From Maratus speciosus (lineage: Eukaryota; Arthropoda; Arachnida; Araneae; Salticidae): DNA of 64,000 bases. Positions within the stretch are counted from its first letter, which is position 1; every line of letters starts with the position of its first letter. The stretch covers positions 17,096,981 through 17,160,980 of the forward strand of contig OZ010798.1 of NCBI GenBank assembly GCA_963932465.1. Direction: 5' to 3'. Both the position numbers and the translations under genes were made by a program. Positions 23,949 through 36,224 of the stretch are shown one piece after another. Below the pieces are notes generated by a model, which worked only from the letters and a program-made list of their open reading frames with translations, did not search any database and was not told the DNA's origin.

Positions 23949-25018
23949 GGTACTTGATTATCCAATTGATATATTTGATTGACCAATTTTGCCAAATTAT
24001 GCATTCTTCAAACGACTTGACAAATTTTACAAATGAAAGAATGTTGCTATTCTAAAATTATAAGATAGGAAAATTAATGAATTTAAATTTTAAAAAATTA
24101 CTAAAGAATAGGGTAAAGTTGCTTTAAAGATAATGTAGTGACATACCAAATATAAAATTTGATTTATTTAGATGATTTTAGACAAAAGAATTCTAATAGC
24201 TTTAAATATATATATATATATTTAAATAATTATTATATATATTTAAATGTAAAATTATTAAATTAAACCATAAACAAACAGATATTTTTCAGATATTGCA
24301 TTTATGAATAAAATGTACCGCATATACTCGCGTATAAGTCGAGGAATTTCTGACAATTTTCGGTAAGCAAATTTAGGGGGTCGACTTATACGCGAGTCAG
24401 TTAAAAAAGCAAAAACAAAAACTTCAAATACTGCAAAAATATGGTATTTTATGTGTATGAATAGAAAAATAAAATATGAAATATACAAATAATAATAATT
24501 TATCATTTAAAAAAATTTCAATGATTTGTTTTTGTTAACTTACTACGTTTTTGCATTGGCAAGTAAAATCTTTGGTTTGATTTTGTGCAAAATTGAAACA
24601 AAAAGTTGGGGGGTCGACTTATACGCGAGTATATACGGTAAGTCTTTTAAACATAAAAATTGAATTTATTAAAGGACACAATAAACATCAATGATAACGG
24701 AAAATATTAAGGAACCTAATGCTCTTTATTTAGTTGAAGGATATAACTATAAAATGTACATAAAATGTTAGATATGGGCTAGAATGAAAAAAAAATCAAA
24801 ATTTGCAGTCATTTTAAATAACAGAAGAAGAAATAAATTAGTAAAACAGAACAAAAATTTACAAATTAAACGTTGAATTAAAAATGCTTGATGACTTTAC
24901 AAACACATGTAACTTGTTTAATGTTAAGTGAATGTGAAATTTACGATCATCCTTTTTTGCCATTTAATGCTATAGTCTGGCGGCAGTTCTTTGGTCAACG
25001 GGATAACCAAGTAGTACT
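23949..25018. mobile_element. GGTACT-ended element, long copy, interrupted
   Basis: The left end GGTACTTGATTATCCAAT, followed by TTGACCAATTTTGCCAAATT, and the right end AACGGGATAACCAAGTAGTACT match both ends of the compact 213-bp copy at 60310-60522. The body shares AAATAAATTAGTAAAA. A TA-inserted MITE (24317-24639) lies inside. It is non-coding. Confidence 0.65.
24317..24639. mobile_element. CCGYATATACTCGCGTATAA MITE in TA
   Basis: Ends CCGCATATACTCGCGTATAA and TTATACGCGAGTATATACGG are inverse and flanked by TA (24315-24316, 24640-24641). A second copy of GGGTCGACTTATACGCGAGT lies at 24379-24398, so the left terminus contains its own short foldback. CpG-rich ends contrast with an AT-rich body. 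Tc1/mariner-type by target site. Confidence 0.85.
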
Positions 25019-25031
25019 TATAAAAACAATG

Positions 25032-25777
25032 CAGTAGACTCCCTAAAATCCGCGTATTTTTTCAGATGTAAACAATGAAATCTACAGTTAAGTTGCAGGA
25101 ACAAAATTCAAGATGGCGCCAAAATCAGCGACTACCGCAATTTTTTTTTACAAAATTTTTTGTTAATCATTCTTTTTTGGCTATTACAGCTGATTTATAA
25201 CTAAATAAATTTACATTACTTTTGATTTTGATATAAATTAGCATATCTATATCAAAAATTCCAGGGTTTGAAATGGAAAAATCCACAAACCGGAACGCTA
25301 TTTTTAAATTATTGTTCATGGATTTTTTTTTAAATTATAGACAAATTTATTTCTAAACATACAAAGCAGTATAAGAAAAGCATTCAAGACTCTAAATAAC
25401 AATGAAAAAAGTTTCTAAAGTTAAAAGTGCTAAGAACGAATAATGACGTATCGATCTTACAATCACTTTACCGCTAGATGGCAGCATAGGACTTTTGGAA
25501 TCGAATTGAATCGATTTCATTGGTAATAATTTAATATTTTTCTAAATTTTTATTTTACATAAATATTTCAATAATTACTTACTATTAAACTAATAAATTA
25601 TTTTAATATTTTACTTTTTTAATGTTTCACTTTAATGTAGGCATTTATTATAATTTCCCTTGCTTAACTACCAATCAAATTTAAAAATGTAAACAAATCA
25701 ATGACAAGAAATCCGCAAAATTCTAAAATCTGCACAACCTCTGGTCCCAGGCTGTGTGGATTTGAGGGAGTCTACTG
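25032..25777 (+). mobile_element. pogo/Tigger deletion derivative 1
   Basis: Ends CAGTAGACTCCCTAAAATCC and GGATTTGAGGGAGTCTACTG are inverse. TA follows the right end, but TG precedes the left. Internal sequence GTTGCAGGAACAAAATTCAA with AAGATGGCGCC is shared with the element at 55234-56296, which still encodes a pogo N-terminus. No transposase remains here. Confidence 0.8.
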
Positions 25778-25784
25778 TATAATA

Positions 25785-25925
25785 CAGTAGTACCCTGACT
25801 TACGTCACCCACATTTATGTCGTCTGACATGAAAAAAAGATTCCCTTTAATTAAGACGCACTTTGAACCTTTTTTGAAGACATTTGGTTCTATGAAGAGG
25901 AACTTTCCCAAGAGAGACAAGTGAT
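25785..25925 (+). mobile_element. One-ended pogo-type terminus
   Basis: CAGTAGTACCCTGACTTACG starts right after TA (25783-25784), only 8 bp beyond the previous element. The inverse repeat GTCGTCTGACATG follows shortly, but no partner end was found. The end coordinate is a guess. Confidence 0.4.
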
Positions 25926-26744
25926 AGTGACAAATGAATAAAAAAAGTCATTAAAAAAAGCTTAGATAACTCACTCTGTTGTTACAAACAGCTTCTAAAA
26001 GAAAAAAGAAAAAAATGCCAGTTCAAACATCATTGCAATATTTTTTCACATCCTCAAAGACTTGAACGGGGCAGCTAGAAGAACAATAAATTGTAAGTTA
26101 GCAATTTATTAATTTATTCAAAATTCTGGTTTTGCAAATGCATTTTTTTGCTAATTTTAAATGTATGTAATAGAATCCCTAAATAAAATAGAATATGTTC
26201 ATTACATTTTGAACAATTTTTATTGCTTATCCTTTTTTGCCTATCAAAACCTACTTACTTAAATATGCTTATTTATATAATTATACTAAATTCTAAGGCA
26301 TAAAAATGTTATATTTTTTGTGACATGATAGCATGGGAACCCCTCATCTCTAACTGAGTATCTGGCTCTAGACTTCTATTTGGATGGATCGGGCCCTGAT
26401 TATAGTATTTATTGTTATTTACATATACTATTTTTTACTAATCTGTAGTTAACATAATAGTGGGAGCTTCTAAATAATTTTTTTCCTTAGTGGAATGCAC
26501 AAAAAAAGCAATCCACATGAACGATTTCATGAGGCATAATAAAACATGGGGCTGATGTATTTCAATTATGGTCTATATTTTTAACATGCATCTTCAATAT
26601 TTTCTATCATTTATCGGCTTAATAAATCAATGGCACTGTTAAAATATACAACAATTTATTATAATAAAATGATATGCTAGTCAATTTGTTTATAATTATC
26701 CATGAACTAGAGAGGAGGGAGAAATAATTACAGTATTTAGTATA
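25926..26744. other. AT-rich, no gene recognised
   Basis: No terminal repeats, RNA gene or coding exon seen. Confidence 0.5.
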
Positions 26745-27569
26745 CAGGCATGCAAGTGCAATAATGCTTCCAAAAAAGTGAGAAAAGTGACAAAAAGACC
26801 AAAATAAGGGACAAAAAAGTGACTAAAGCATGTCAAAAAAGTGACTATAGCGTGTCAAAAAAGTGACTAAAGCATTAAAAATAAAATAAAATAAAATAAA
26901 ATAAAATAAAAGAGGGAGCTAAAGCGCAAAAAAAAAAAAAAAAAAGTGACATGAATGGTACGTGAAAATGATTTTTCTAATTAATTTGTAAGTTAAATTA
27001 TGTAAATAAAACATCTTTTTGCTTTTAAGATGACAATCCTCTACCAAAATGATGGATAAGATAAAACCTCAGTTTCATTTAATGATATAAAACAAAAAGT
27101 ACAATGTTAATTTAATAAACTTTTAAAATTGAATTTTAAATAATAAGGTTGTTTGTTACGAAAAAAAAAAAATGGCAGGGGTCCTACCTATCACCTTTTA
27201 ATTACCACTATTTCTAAAGAACAATCTTCATTTTATTTCCACAACATTTGCAATAGAAAAATCTACTGTCTGCAAATAGTGATATTAAAATAGATCACTG
27301 GTAGGATCCTTGCAATATTTTCTGCGACAAAGCTTCAATGTTAACTGCAACGAACTATACAAAAAGAAACTAGATATTTAAGAAAAAATGATGGAAATAA
27401 AGAAAAATTAAAATTCTATTTCTAAATTCACCACGAGTAAATAATTAAAACTGTTAGAAAAAGTGCAAATAAAATGTACCAAATAGTTTACAGTGCACAC
27501 ATCTATATTTAAATATATAAAAGAGTTTGTCCTGACTGACTCATAATCAACGCACAGCCCAAACTACTG

Positions 27570-28010
27570 AACCTAGAAGCATGAAAATTGGAGACAAAAT
27601 ACTTCTTATGACATAAGCACGCACTAAGAAAGGATTTTTGAAAATTCCCCTCTAAGGGGGTTAAGGGGGGGGGGAGCGTCAAAAGTATTATAACTCCTGG
27701 CCATATCTCAGCAGCTGTTTTAGGTAGTAGTGTGAAATTCCAGAACATAAATCTATTAAAAAAATAATTAAACACATATTTCAACGATTTTATAAAATCC
27801 CCTCCTAAGGGGATTAAAAAGGGGAGCCGAAAATTTTAAAACATTTGGCATATCTCAGCAGCTGTTTTAGGTAGGAACATGAAATTCCAGAAAATAAATC
27901 TACTAAAAAAATAATTAAACATGTATTACAGCGATTTTAGAAATTCTGCACCTAAGGGGTTAAAGGTGGGGGCAAAAATTTTAGAAGATTTGGCATATCT
28001 CATATAAAAA
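27570..28010 (+). repeat. ~170-bp tandem repeat, about 2.5 units
   Basis: CATATCTCAGCAGCTGTTTT recurs at 27703 and 27848 and, truncated, at 27993; each unit also has a CCCCTCTAAGGGGGTTAA-like palindrome. The start has GACTGACTCATAATCAACGC. A distantly similar CCCTAAGGGG..GGGG segment is at 47490-47520. Confidence 0.65.
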
Positions 28011-28226
28011 ATAAAGATGAAATTGTGTCTGGAACTGAAATTCAATGAAGAGTATGCATGCTAAGAATCTTACAGTCACATGATGGGATTCCTTTATTAA
28101 TTCTACCCTACTTTTTGATGAAACTCAAATGCAACTGAACAATGTTTTGCTCATATTAGCCATGACCCTACTTTTCTAATTCATAATAAGCAAGAAAATC
28201 ATAGTACAGTTTAAATGACAAACTTT

Positions 28227-28348
28227 TCAATGTTCAAATTGCTCGTTTAACCGTGTCCTCATATTATCTGGTCTCATATTAACCGAGTATTTACAGATGG
28301 CTTTTTGTGCAAGAATATCAATTATTGGTGCTGAGGATATCGACAAAT
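28227..28348 (-). CDS. Candidate terminal exon, unknown product
   Basis: On the minus strand a good splice acceptor (TTTTTATCTTTCAG) is followed by an open frame: SISSAPIIDILAQKAICKY, then SVNMRPDNMRTRLNEQFEH and TGA. That is 40 codons without a stop in AT-rich DNA, in phase 2 after the acceptor. I do not recognise the peptide. It lies inside the 26745-28524 element, so it may be a cargo or transposase exon rather than a host gene. No upstream exon was identified. Confidence 0.3.
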
Positions 28349-28574
28349 CTGAAAGATAAAAATGTCGATTTTAGTTACTTTTTTACTAAAAGTGAGCAAA
28401 CCAGTTTCCGCAGCTTGCTCACATTTAGAGACTTCATCTCTGTTAGTCAAAAAAATGACTAAAATAGACAAATTTTTAAAAAAAAGTGACTAAAAGTGAG
28501 AAAAGTGACTAACTTGCATCCCTGAGTATAGTGCGACTGTCGAACCCTTAGTTCTGTGGCTAGGCCTGGGCCTT

Positions 28575-29075
28575 AAATCGATTTAACTCTTAAATCGATT
28601 TAAAGCTTACATCGGAAATCCGATTTAACCATTGGTCTTAAATTGATTTAAGCTAAAATCGGAAATCGCGATTTAGCCATTATCTTAAATCGCGATTTGG
28701 CCATTGTCTTAAATCGCGATTTAGCCATTGGCTTTAAATCGATTTAAAACAAAATACTGATTCAGAGCTAACATCGGAAAACCGATTTATCTACTTTGAT
28801 GTATCTACCACTTACATGCCAAGCTGGTGTTAAATCGATTTAGGAGGATCCGATTTAAGCAAACATCGCAAGCTTCAATGCTTTCCGATTTAAGACAAAC
28901 AAGGCAAGCTGGTGTTAAATCGATTTAGGACGATCCGATTTAAGCAAACATCGCAAGCCTCCATGCTTTCCAATTTAAGAAAAAGACGATTTAATGAAAA
29001 CAAGGCAAGCTGGTGTTAAATCGATTTAGCAGGATCCAATTTAAGAAAAAGGCGATTTAAGAAAACGATGATTTA
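28575..29075 (+). repeat. AAATCGATTTAA / GCAAGCTGGTGTT repeats
   Basis: TAAATCGATTTA and half-sites (AATCGCGATTTAG) occur more than a dozen times. GCAAGCTGGTGTTAAATCG recurs three times (about 28830, 28907 and 29005), each followed by a GATCCGATTTAAG-like block. This resembles dense subterminal transposase-binding sites of hAT elements. Confidence 0.75.
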
Positions 29076-29204
29076 AGTAAGAATTGATATTTATTTATTT
29101 ATTTATTTTGTAAACAAGATTCAGAGTTTATGAGATTGGAATGTGTATTTTTCAGAAATTAAGAACTTATAGAGTGGAAAGTTGAAAGGAAAAAGTAATG
29201 TTTA

Positions 29205-30090
29205 AATCTTAAAATCCAAATTCATCGAATTTCAATTTATATGCTAATGCAATCTTTTGATGATAAATTAAGTTTTCACATATTTGAGTAATATTGCAAT
29301 ATGTATTTTTTATTTTCCAATATTCTGTAATTAATTAAAATGTTTTAAAGTAGAATCCTGCATTGTTTCAAAAGATTGTTTTCCTGAAATTCATTCAGCA
29401 TTTATATGATTAAAAACAATAATAATAAAGTTTTATATTTAAAATCCAAACTCATCGATTTGCAGTTTATACTTTTATGCATTCTTATGATGAAAAATTC
29501 ATTTTTTTACATGTTTTAGTAATATTTTAACATTTATTTTTCATTTTCTATTATTTTGTAATTAAAGAAATTATTTTAAAGGTATAGTCATGCATTGTTT
29601 TGTGTATCACTATTTGGCCGTGATCCACATGAAATATTTTTCTTTTACTACTAATATTTTTTTCCTGAAATTGATTGAGAATTTTTGGTTGGAAAAAAAA
29701 AAATAAAGTTTCATATTTAAAATCCAAATTCATCGAATTTCAGTTTTTATTTTTATACATTCTTTTAATGAAACATTCATTTTTCACATGTTTGGGTAAT
29801 ATTTTAATACATATTCTTTATTTTTTATTATTCTGTAATTAATTAAAATATTTTAAAATACTCATGCATCAGATTTGACATCCGATTTCAATGCCAGTCA
29901 CATGGATTGAGTATCTTGCTGAAATTGATTCACTATTTATATCCAAATTCATCCATTTTTAGTTTATATTTTTATGCATTATTTTCATGAAAAATTAATT
30001 TTCATATGTTTAGGTATTATGGGAATATTTTAGTTTTAATTTATTATTATTTTGTAATTAATTAAAAATATTTTAATAAAGTTCTGTAAT
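29205..30090 (+). repeat. ~240-bp diverged tandem array
   Basis: Four units, each with AAAATCCAAATTCATCGA (about 29212, 29441, 29720 and 29941), then a TTTATGCATTCTTTTGATGA-like block, TAATATTTTAACATAT and a TTCTGTAATTAATTAAAA-like block. It is internal to the hAT. Confidence 0.7.
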
Positions 30091-30169
30091 GAGTCAAGTA
30101 ACTTTATTTTTACAGCAGAATGAGGGAGGGCTGGAGGAGGCATTCATTAGATTTTTCTGCAGATCTGCG

Positions 30170-30710
30170 ATTTTTTGCTTTTTTGACATTTTGTTATCAT
30201 TAAAAAGAGATATATTTTAAGATTATATTTTATTACTAATCTTAAAGGATGGCAACAACCACGAAAAAAATCAGCAATTTCAGTGATGTGCTCCAAGGGT
30301 CACACTTTCAATCCTTCTCCATCCGCTGTATAAATGTCAGCATTTATGTTAAACAAATCTTATTTTAATCTAAAAGTTAAAAAGATATAAAATTGCACCT
30401 TATTTCTCATACCCCCCCCCTTTTTTTTTTACTACTTTTCTCATCATGGTAAATGAATAGTTAAATTCATCGTTGAAGTCTTTTAATATGCTTCTGTTTT
30501 ACCTCAGTAACTTTTTAAATCTGTGTCTGTAAAAAAAAAAAAAAAAAAAAAAAGTGTATGTAGGATGTTAGCAATGAAGTGCTATTTGAGTGGGCTAGGG
30601 GAAGCCCCCGCCCCCTCCCTTAAGGAATTTAGATTGTAGCATGCATAACAAGTCAGAACAACAAAAAAAAAAAAATCATTTTCTTTTATATTACTTCTTA
30701 TAGAATGAGT
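30170..30710 (+). repeat. Interspersed repeat, copy 2
   Basis: Inverted counterpart of 10280-10820, including GCTTTTTTGACATTTTGTTA, AAATCAGCAATTTCAGTGAT, the C/T run at 30412-30430 and the poly-A at 30531-30553. Its placement inside a hAT and between tandem units shows it is mobile or was captured. Confidence 0.7.
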
Positions 30711-31024
30711 TTATAAAATGTATTACAATAGGTCACTAATTTTTAAAATGGAAAAAAAAAAAACTAGTGTTTTGGGACATTCAAAGCTTTTTTATGTGTA
30801 AAATATACCTCTTTTCAAAATTATTTGACAAATTATAAGCTAAGTATACTAAATAATACAGGAGGGGGGGGGGGGGGGGGGGCACATAAAGATCGTATTT
30901 TGTTACTAAAAATTAAAAAATAGGCTTCCATATTCTAAAATGTAAAATCGGTGTTAAATCGCGATGTTGGATGGATGATAAATCGATTTAAGAAATTTCT
31001 ACATCGCCCAGTCCTATCTGTGGC

Positions 31025-32417
31025 CTATTCCAGTGTAATATCTTCTGAAGCTGCATCCTCCAGAAAATACCATGCAGAAACACACACAAGAAGGCAGGGC
31101 AATAAAAAAAGATAGACTTCACTTACCTCACATGTTTAAAAGGTTTTATTACTAGAATTTATTAAAATTAAGATGATTTTAAAAGAATCAATAATCACAA
31201 GTTCATTTAAATTGTCAACTATATGGACAAAAAATTATTAAGACAAATTTCATAGTTTTTACTACACATTTTATTTTATCTGGAATTAAAATTAACTTCT
31301 TCATCAGGGTGACTTCACCATGGTTAACTTCAATACTGGTTCAGAAAACTCTTGTTCATTTCTGCCGCATTTAGACAGAATGCATTATGATAGATCATGT
31401 GATACATGGCTAACCCAATCAGCTAGAAAGCTCTTCTTTGTTTCCTGCCTCCCCAGAATGGCTTTCTTTGAAGATTAGATCAGTAGACATCACATGATTG
31501 TGATCTCATAAATTCCACCTTAGGGCGGTGTACTAACGAACAAGACCTTCCTCAACTGTAATGAAGTCGGCCGTGCTTCCAACTCACCAATTATTATTAT
31601 GTTTAAAACTTAACATTATGCTTAGAAAGTAAATAATCAGTTTTCATAAATACAATTAAAATTGTAGAAAAAACAATCGTTTCTGATAATTTAAAAAAAA
31701 AAAAGAAAAACAAGTAATTATAAAGCTAAAGAGCACAATAGCTCCAAGTAAAAATTTTAAAGCGCCATCGAAATAATACTCAAACAATTGCAATTGCAAT
31801 GGGCAAAAGACAAAAGAAATGTAAACAACTGCACTTTAAAATACAAACCAAACCATTTTTTATTTAAAAAATCCACAATAACAGTGTTTTTAAAGAAATA
31901 GTACACAGACCGTAGTTAAACTATGTTGACTGGATGCAAAATCTTAATTAATAAGAGCATTGTCACCTTCAAATCAGAAAATCAAAAAAATTAACAGTGC
32001 ATGCATCACAAAATTTGAAATTGCTTTCACTATGAAATAACTTTCCAATATCCCACTTAGAACTGGAAAGTTTGTTAATTTTGATGCGATTATCACCAAA
32101 CAGGTTAGGAAAGCACATCTTAACTGAAGAGCTTAAATATTAATCCATTTTTTCCCCTTAATTACAAGATGTAGATCTATTATAAGAATTACTTTTATTA
32201 TCAGAATTTTAATCAATCTGTTAACTTGAAATATTAGGTGTCAATTTAATATAATTTTAAAAGAGCTTTTTTTTTTTTTTTTTTTTTTTTCAAATTCAGA
32301 TGAAATAACTAGTTTTCTCTGTAATAATAAATATGCAGTACACACAAGAAAAGAAAAAAAAAAATGGAAAAACACTCATGCATTATTTCCAAAATCGTCT
32401 ATTTACAAAAAAAAAAA
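31025..32417. other. No gene recognised
   Basis: AT-rich; a less AT-rich patch at 31300-31580 has no frame or terminal repeat that I recognise. A long A/T run lies at 32270-32290. Confidence 0.5.
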
Positions 32418-32418
32418 G

Positions 32419-32588
32419 GGTACTTTTTGGTTAGCCGGGCGTCAGTGTTATATTTACATACATATATATACATATATGTACATGTATATATGTACACACA
32501 CACACATATATACATACATATGTATATATATATGTGCATATATATGTATGGCAATATAACACTGGCACCCGGCTAACCGAAAAGTACC
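32419..32588. mobile_element. Complete microsatellite-loop MITE
   Basis: Terminal repeats of ~40 bp: GGTACTTTTTGGTTAGCCGG and GCGTCAGTGTTATAT at the left; ATATAACACTGGCACC and CGGCTAACCGAAAAGTACC at the right. The entire interior is a (CATA/TATG/CACA) microsatellite of about 95 bp. Broken copies are at 4462 and 15241. The frames through it read only the microsatellite. Confidence 0.85.
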
Positions 32589-33167
32589 AAAAAAAAGAGA
32601 TGCAATATTTATTACTATACTGACAAATTTAAAACTACTTACTACTCCCAAAATCTAATGCTACGCAAAAGAAAATGGCTAAATTAACCATAACTTTTAC
32701 GATGATAAATTCATATTCGATTGTACGTTATTCGAAAGTTTAGTCACGATTTAAAAAATCGAAATTTTCATTATTTTGTTCATCGCATCGAACTCCGATG
32801 TTTCTGCAAAATTCAGTATGATGTTGTACATTTCTTTTTTAAATCTTCTGTTTAAATAATACTTAAAAAATCTTAACATTCACATGGAATTTACGCTGAT
32901 GTCATCTTTAAAGGTATTTATTGCCTGTAAATACATTTGTGTCTAATTTACTACAAAGTTCTAAAATATTAGGCTTAACTTCTAAAAATGCAATTTCTGC
33001 CAATGTAGTTGAACTCTTTTAAATTATTTGTAAACTTTTTTTTTTAAACGAATATGATTTTACTAGCAAAAAAGGGTTATCGTAAAACTATAGGATGCCT
33101 AAACATGTAATTAAATTCAATAAAGTTTATTAAACGAAACGAATTTTTCCAACTAGCTGTAAAAATG

Positions 33168-33240
33168 CCCAAGCTGGGAGTCAAATCCATGACTTTTAAC
33201 TTAAATCGATAATCTCTACCTATTGAGCTACGACTGAGCC
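33168..33240 (-). pseudogene. tRNA-Lys(UUU)-like sequence
   Basis: On the minus strand, 73 nt include an A-box TAGCTCAATAGG, a D-stem GCTC/GAG(A), an anticodon arm with TTT at the anticodon position (stem 4 of 5 pairs) and a T-arm region GGATTTGACTCCC that departs from the B-box GGTTCGANTCC. The acceptor stem is poorly paired and position 33 is not T. This is either a decayed tRNA gene or the head of a tRNA-derived SINE. Confidence 0.5.
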
Positions 33241-34766
33241 AACAACTGGTATTCATCAGGTCACCTTTATCATAAAATTCTCAAACTTTGCAGGTTTTCT
33301 TTTACATACCTACTAAAATATCGGACAGTGTTTCTCTGTTTTCTTTACTATAAAAGCACAGGATATTTTAAGCAAATTTTTGAGATACGCTGGGAAAGAT
33401 TGTGATTGAAGAGCAACAGATCATAATTCAAGGTGTAATAAAAGTGTTATTTAAAATCATTAAAAATAATCAAAGTGTTATTTAAAAAGAAATGCAATTT
33501 GATTTAAAATCACTTCAATATTTAGGCGCAAATATCATTTTTTTACATGTAAAATTAATTTCATGAATATCTCAGAAGTAATGCATTTTTTATTTATTTT
33601 TGTGTAATATTGGGTACTTTTCCAGTATAGGGACTTTGCTGAGATAGGGATAATGGACTTGGCAAGCAGGGGCGCCATTTCAGAATTTTCTTGGGGGGTG
33701 GGGGGGGGTCAAAGCTGTCTTTGAGGACAGTGGCATAGCCAAGGGTGGGGTGTGGTTCGGTGGCGGGGGGGAGCCTGTACTCTCTCCCATCAAAACGAAA
33801 ACCTATAAAAAATTCCGTTTTAAGCATGGTTTTTTTATCTTAGCGGGTATAATTTCAAGATAGTGACTAAAATTTTTTCCGTTTAAGACAGTATTCTATT
33901 ATAGACAGTTTCCCTTTTTACAAGTATTCTTAAAGGCATTTAAAACATCCTTTGTATAGTATACCTCTGAAGAGTATAGGTATATTACATTTATTGTAAA
34001 ACTTGCAAATACGAAACATTTCAAAAAAAGAATTGTTTCGCAAATGGAAAAAATAATTAAGTTTCTATGAAAAAAGCACTATATAATTATACTTGCTAAG
34101 AAGGGTACCTGTCTAAAACGGAGATTTTTTTTTTTTTTTTTTGCTTTGCAGACTTTACGGACAGGACAGGGAGCCATTTAATAAGTTTCTTAGAGTGGGG
34201 AGAGGAGGCAAGATTTTGTTTGAGGCAAGAGTTTGAAATAGCATGCCATTCTTAACATTTTGGTAAGCATGGGATTCTTCAAGAAATATTTTTAACACTT
34301 TCCAACACAGTTGAAAAGTGAATTGGGTTTGTCTGCCCGTCTGGTCATGCTCTAACTCACGTAAATATACTCGGATTAACGCGTAATTGATATATGTTAT
34401 TAATGTTGACAATGGAATGTTCGGTATTCAAAATGAAGTGTGTATCATTCATAGTTCATTTACAGGAGGATTCAAAAGTATTCCATTAGATTATCGTCTA
34501 TCGGGTAAAATCAATTGCGGTATATTTTAATATTGTTGTATTACAGTATTTAAACATAATAACATTTATATACATTATTGGGGTGTACTAAAAGATGACT
34601 ACTACATGTAATGTTATGTTTAGCACTTACAGTTCACGTCCAGGAGAACTCACAAGTATTCCGTTATATTATAGTCTATGAAGAAAGAATATTTGTGACG
34701 TATTTTAATAATGTTACTCCATTACAAACATAATGAAATTGATAAAAATTTCTGAGATGTGCTAAT

Positions 34767-35700
34767 TAGAGATGAGTTCGGGCTCATTTTTCAGAGCCCA
34801 GGCCAACAATTTTAAATCCGAATCCGAAAAAGTTTGTGCCATCAGAGCCCGATTCCGATAGTATACACAGAAAAAAAAGGTTTAACAAAAATGCATATTT
34901 AAAAGCTGTTCTAAATGTAATAGATCTCATTTTTTAACAACTGTTAATCTCTAGCACATAATTAATTTTATGAAATTTACATTAAAACTTATCAAAAGAG
35001 ATGTTTAGTGTCAAATAGAAATATACTTCCCTAAAAAGATTTTTAAATTTTTCTCCCGCAACAAGTAGGTATCTCTGATGGACACAATAATGAAGAGCAT
35101 TTTATGTATAAATTAATGAAATTTGCAGAAATTATAATTTATATGACGAAGAATCGAACAGCGTTTTCTGTTTCCTATAAAAGGTGTACATCTTTCGCAT
35201 TTATCATGGCTTTGAAAATCAGTTTAAATTATAAATTTGACACCGTTACCGAAAAGATCCGATGCTTTTATAGAAAAAGAGGAAACGCTGCTTGATTGCT
35301 TTCAATCGGGAATAACAACACATGCCAATTTTATCTACTTACATATGAAAGTGATTGTTTGAATATGAAGAACAGAGCCACAGAATGAGCAGACTTCAAG
35401 AAGAAGCATGAATAAAATCACCAACATTATTTTCATATAAACAGCGATTACAATCGCAGACAATAGGAGACTAAAAATTTTCAAATCTTAGTCTAATGCT
35501 GATTGACGTAAAAGAAAATATTTATTTTGCGTTAGATCTCTGAAAAAAGTAATAATAAATAAACATTTCAATTAAGCAGTATCCTAATGGCGCCATATTC
35601 TGATTGCCGCCAACATCAACAGGTCGTTACTCGCATTAAACTACAGACATAAATCATCAAATATCACAAGTTTTCTTTCAAAATAATGTTCGACAAATAC

Positions 35701-35731
<31 letters not shown>

Positions 35732-35938
35732 AATCTATTTATCTTTCCTCCTGATCAAAATAATAGCATTAAAAAGACTTGCAATGGGATAATTAATTTT
35801 TAAGGGGTAAAAAAGTTATTTTTTGTTTCTGTACGAGAAAAATAAAATTGCCAATTTGAGAAAGAATGGGCCCGAGCCCGAAGGCTGGTATAAAAATCAA
35901 ACCCGTGTCAGGTCCGGGTTGAGTCCGTCTCATCTCTA
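34767..35938. mobile_element. Nested hAT, 8-bp TSD (7/8)
   Basis: Ends TAGAGATGAGTTCGGGCTC and GGACTCAACCCGG-type inverse (right end CGTCTCATCTCTA) match over TAGAGATGAG. The flanks GTGCTAAT (34759-34766) and GCGCTAAT (35939-35946) differ at one base. GGGCTC / GAGCCC and CCGAATCCGA motifs are subterminal at both ends. It is non-coding apart from a 63-codon frame (35104-35295) I do not recognise. Confidence 0.85.
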
Positions 35939-36224
35939 GCGCTAATACGTACTTTCTGTAGAATATGGGGTGCGAAGCATTCATCACTCATTTACAAGGT
36001 TATGCAAAAGAGTTCAATTATATGATGGTCTACGGGTAAAAACTGTTCGCAGCGTATTTCAATTATATTGCACTATTTCAAACATGATGAAACTGATGTA
36101 CATTACTGAAGCTAACAACAAAATGCTTGCAATAAAATAGGATGGGGATTGCATTTATCATTCATTTACAGGGACACATAAAAGATTTCGGGAACAAATC
36201 TGTATGCGAAGTTTGGCTATTAGG

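Larger units (their letters stand above)
26745..28524. mobile_element. CAGG..CCTG element with AGTATA duplication
   Basis: The left end CAGGCATGCAAGTGCAATAA pairs with the right end GTGACTAACTTGCATCCCTG. AGTATA abuts both ends (26739-26744, 28525-28530), only 6 bp where hAT would give 8. Subterminal repeats AAAAAAGTGACTAAAGCATG (26805-26880) and AAAAGTGACTAAAAGTGAG (28480-28510) mirror each other. It holds an (AAAAT)n tract, a 170-bp tandem repeat and one exon-like stretch. hAT-like, but the class is unsure. Confidence 0.65.
28561..31016. mobile_element. 2.46-kb hAT element, perfect 8-bp TSD
   Basis: Ends TAGGCCTGGGC and GCCCAGTCCTA are inverse with one mismatch. TCTGTGGC flanks both sides exactly (28553-28560, 31017-31024), diagnostic of hAT. 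No transposase frame remains. The interior is three blocks: AAATCGATTTAA-rich repeats, a ~240-bp tandem array, and an interspersed repeat shared with 10280-10820. The ends also carry AAATCGATTTAA motifs (30990-31000). Confidence 0.9.
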
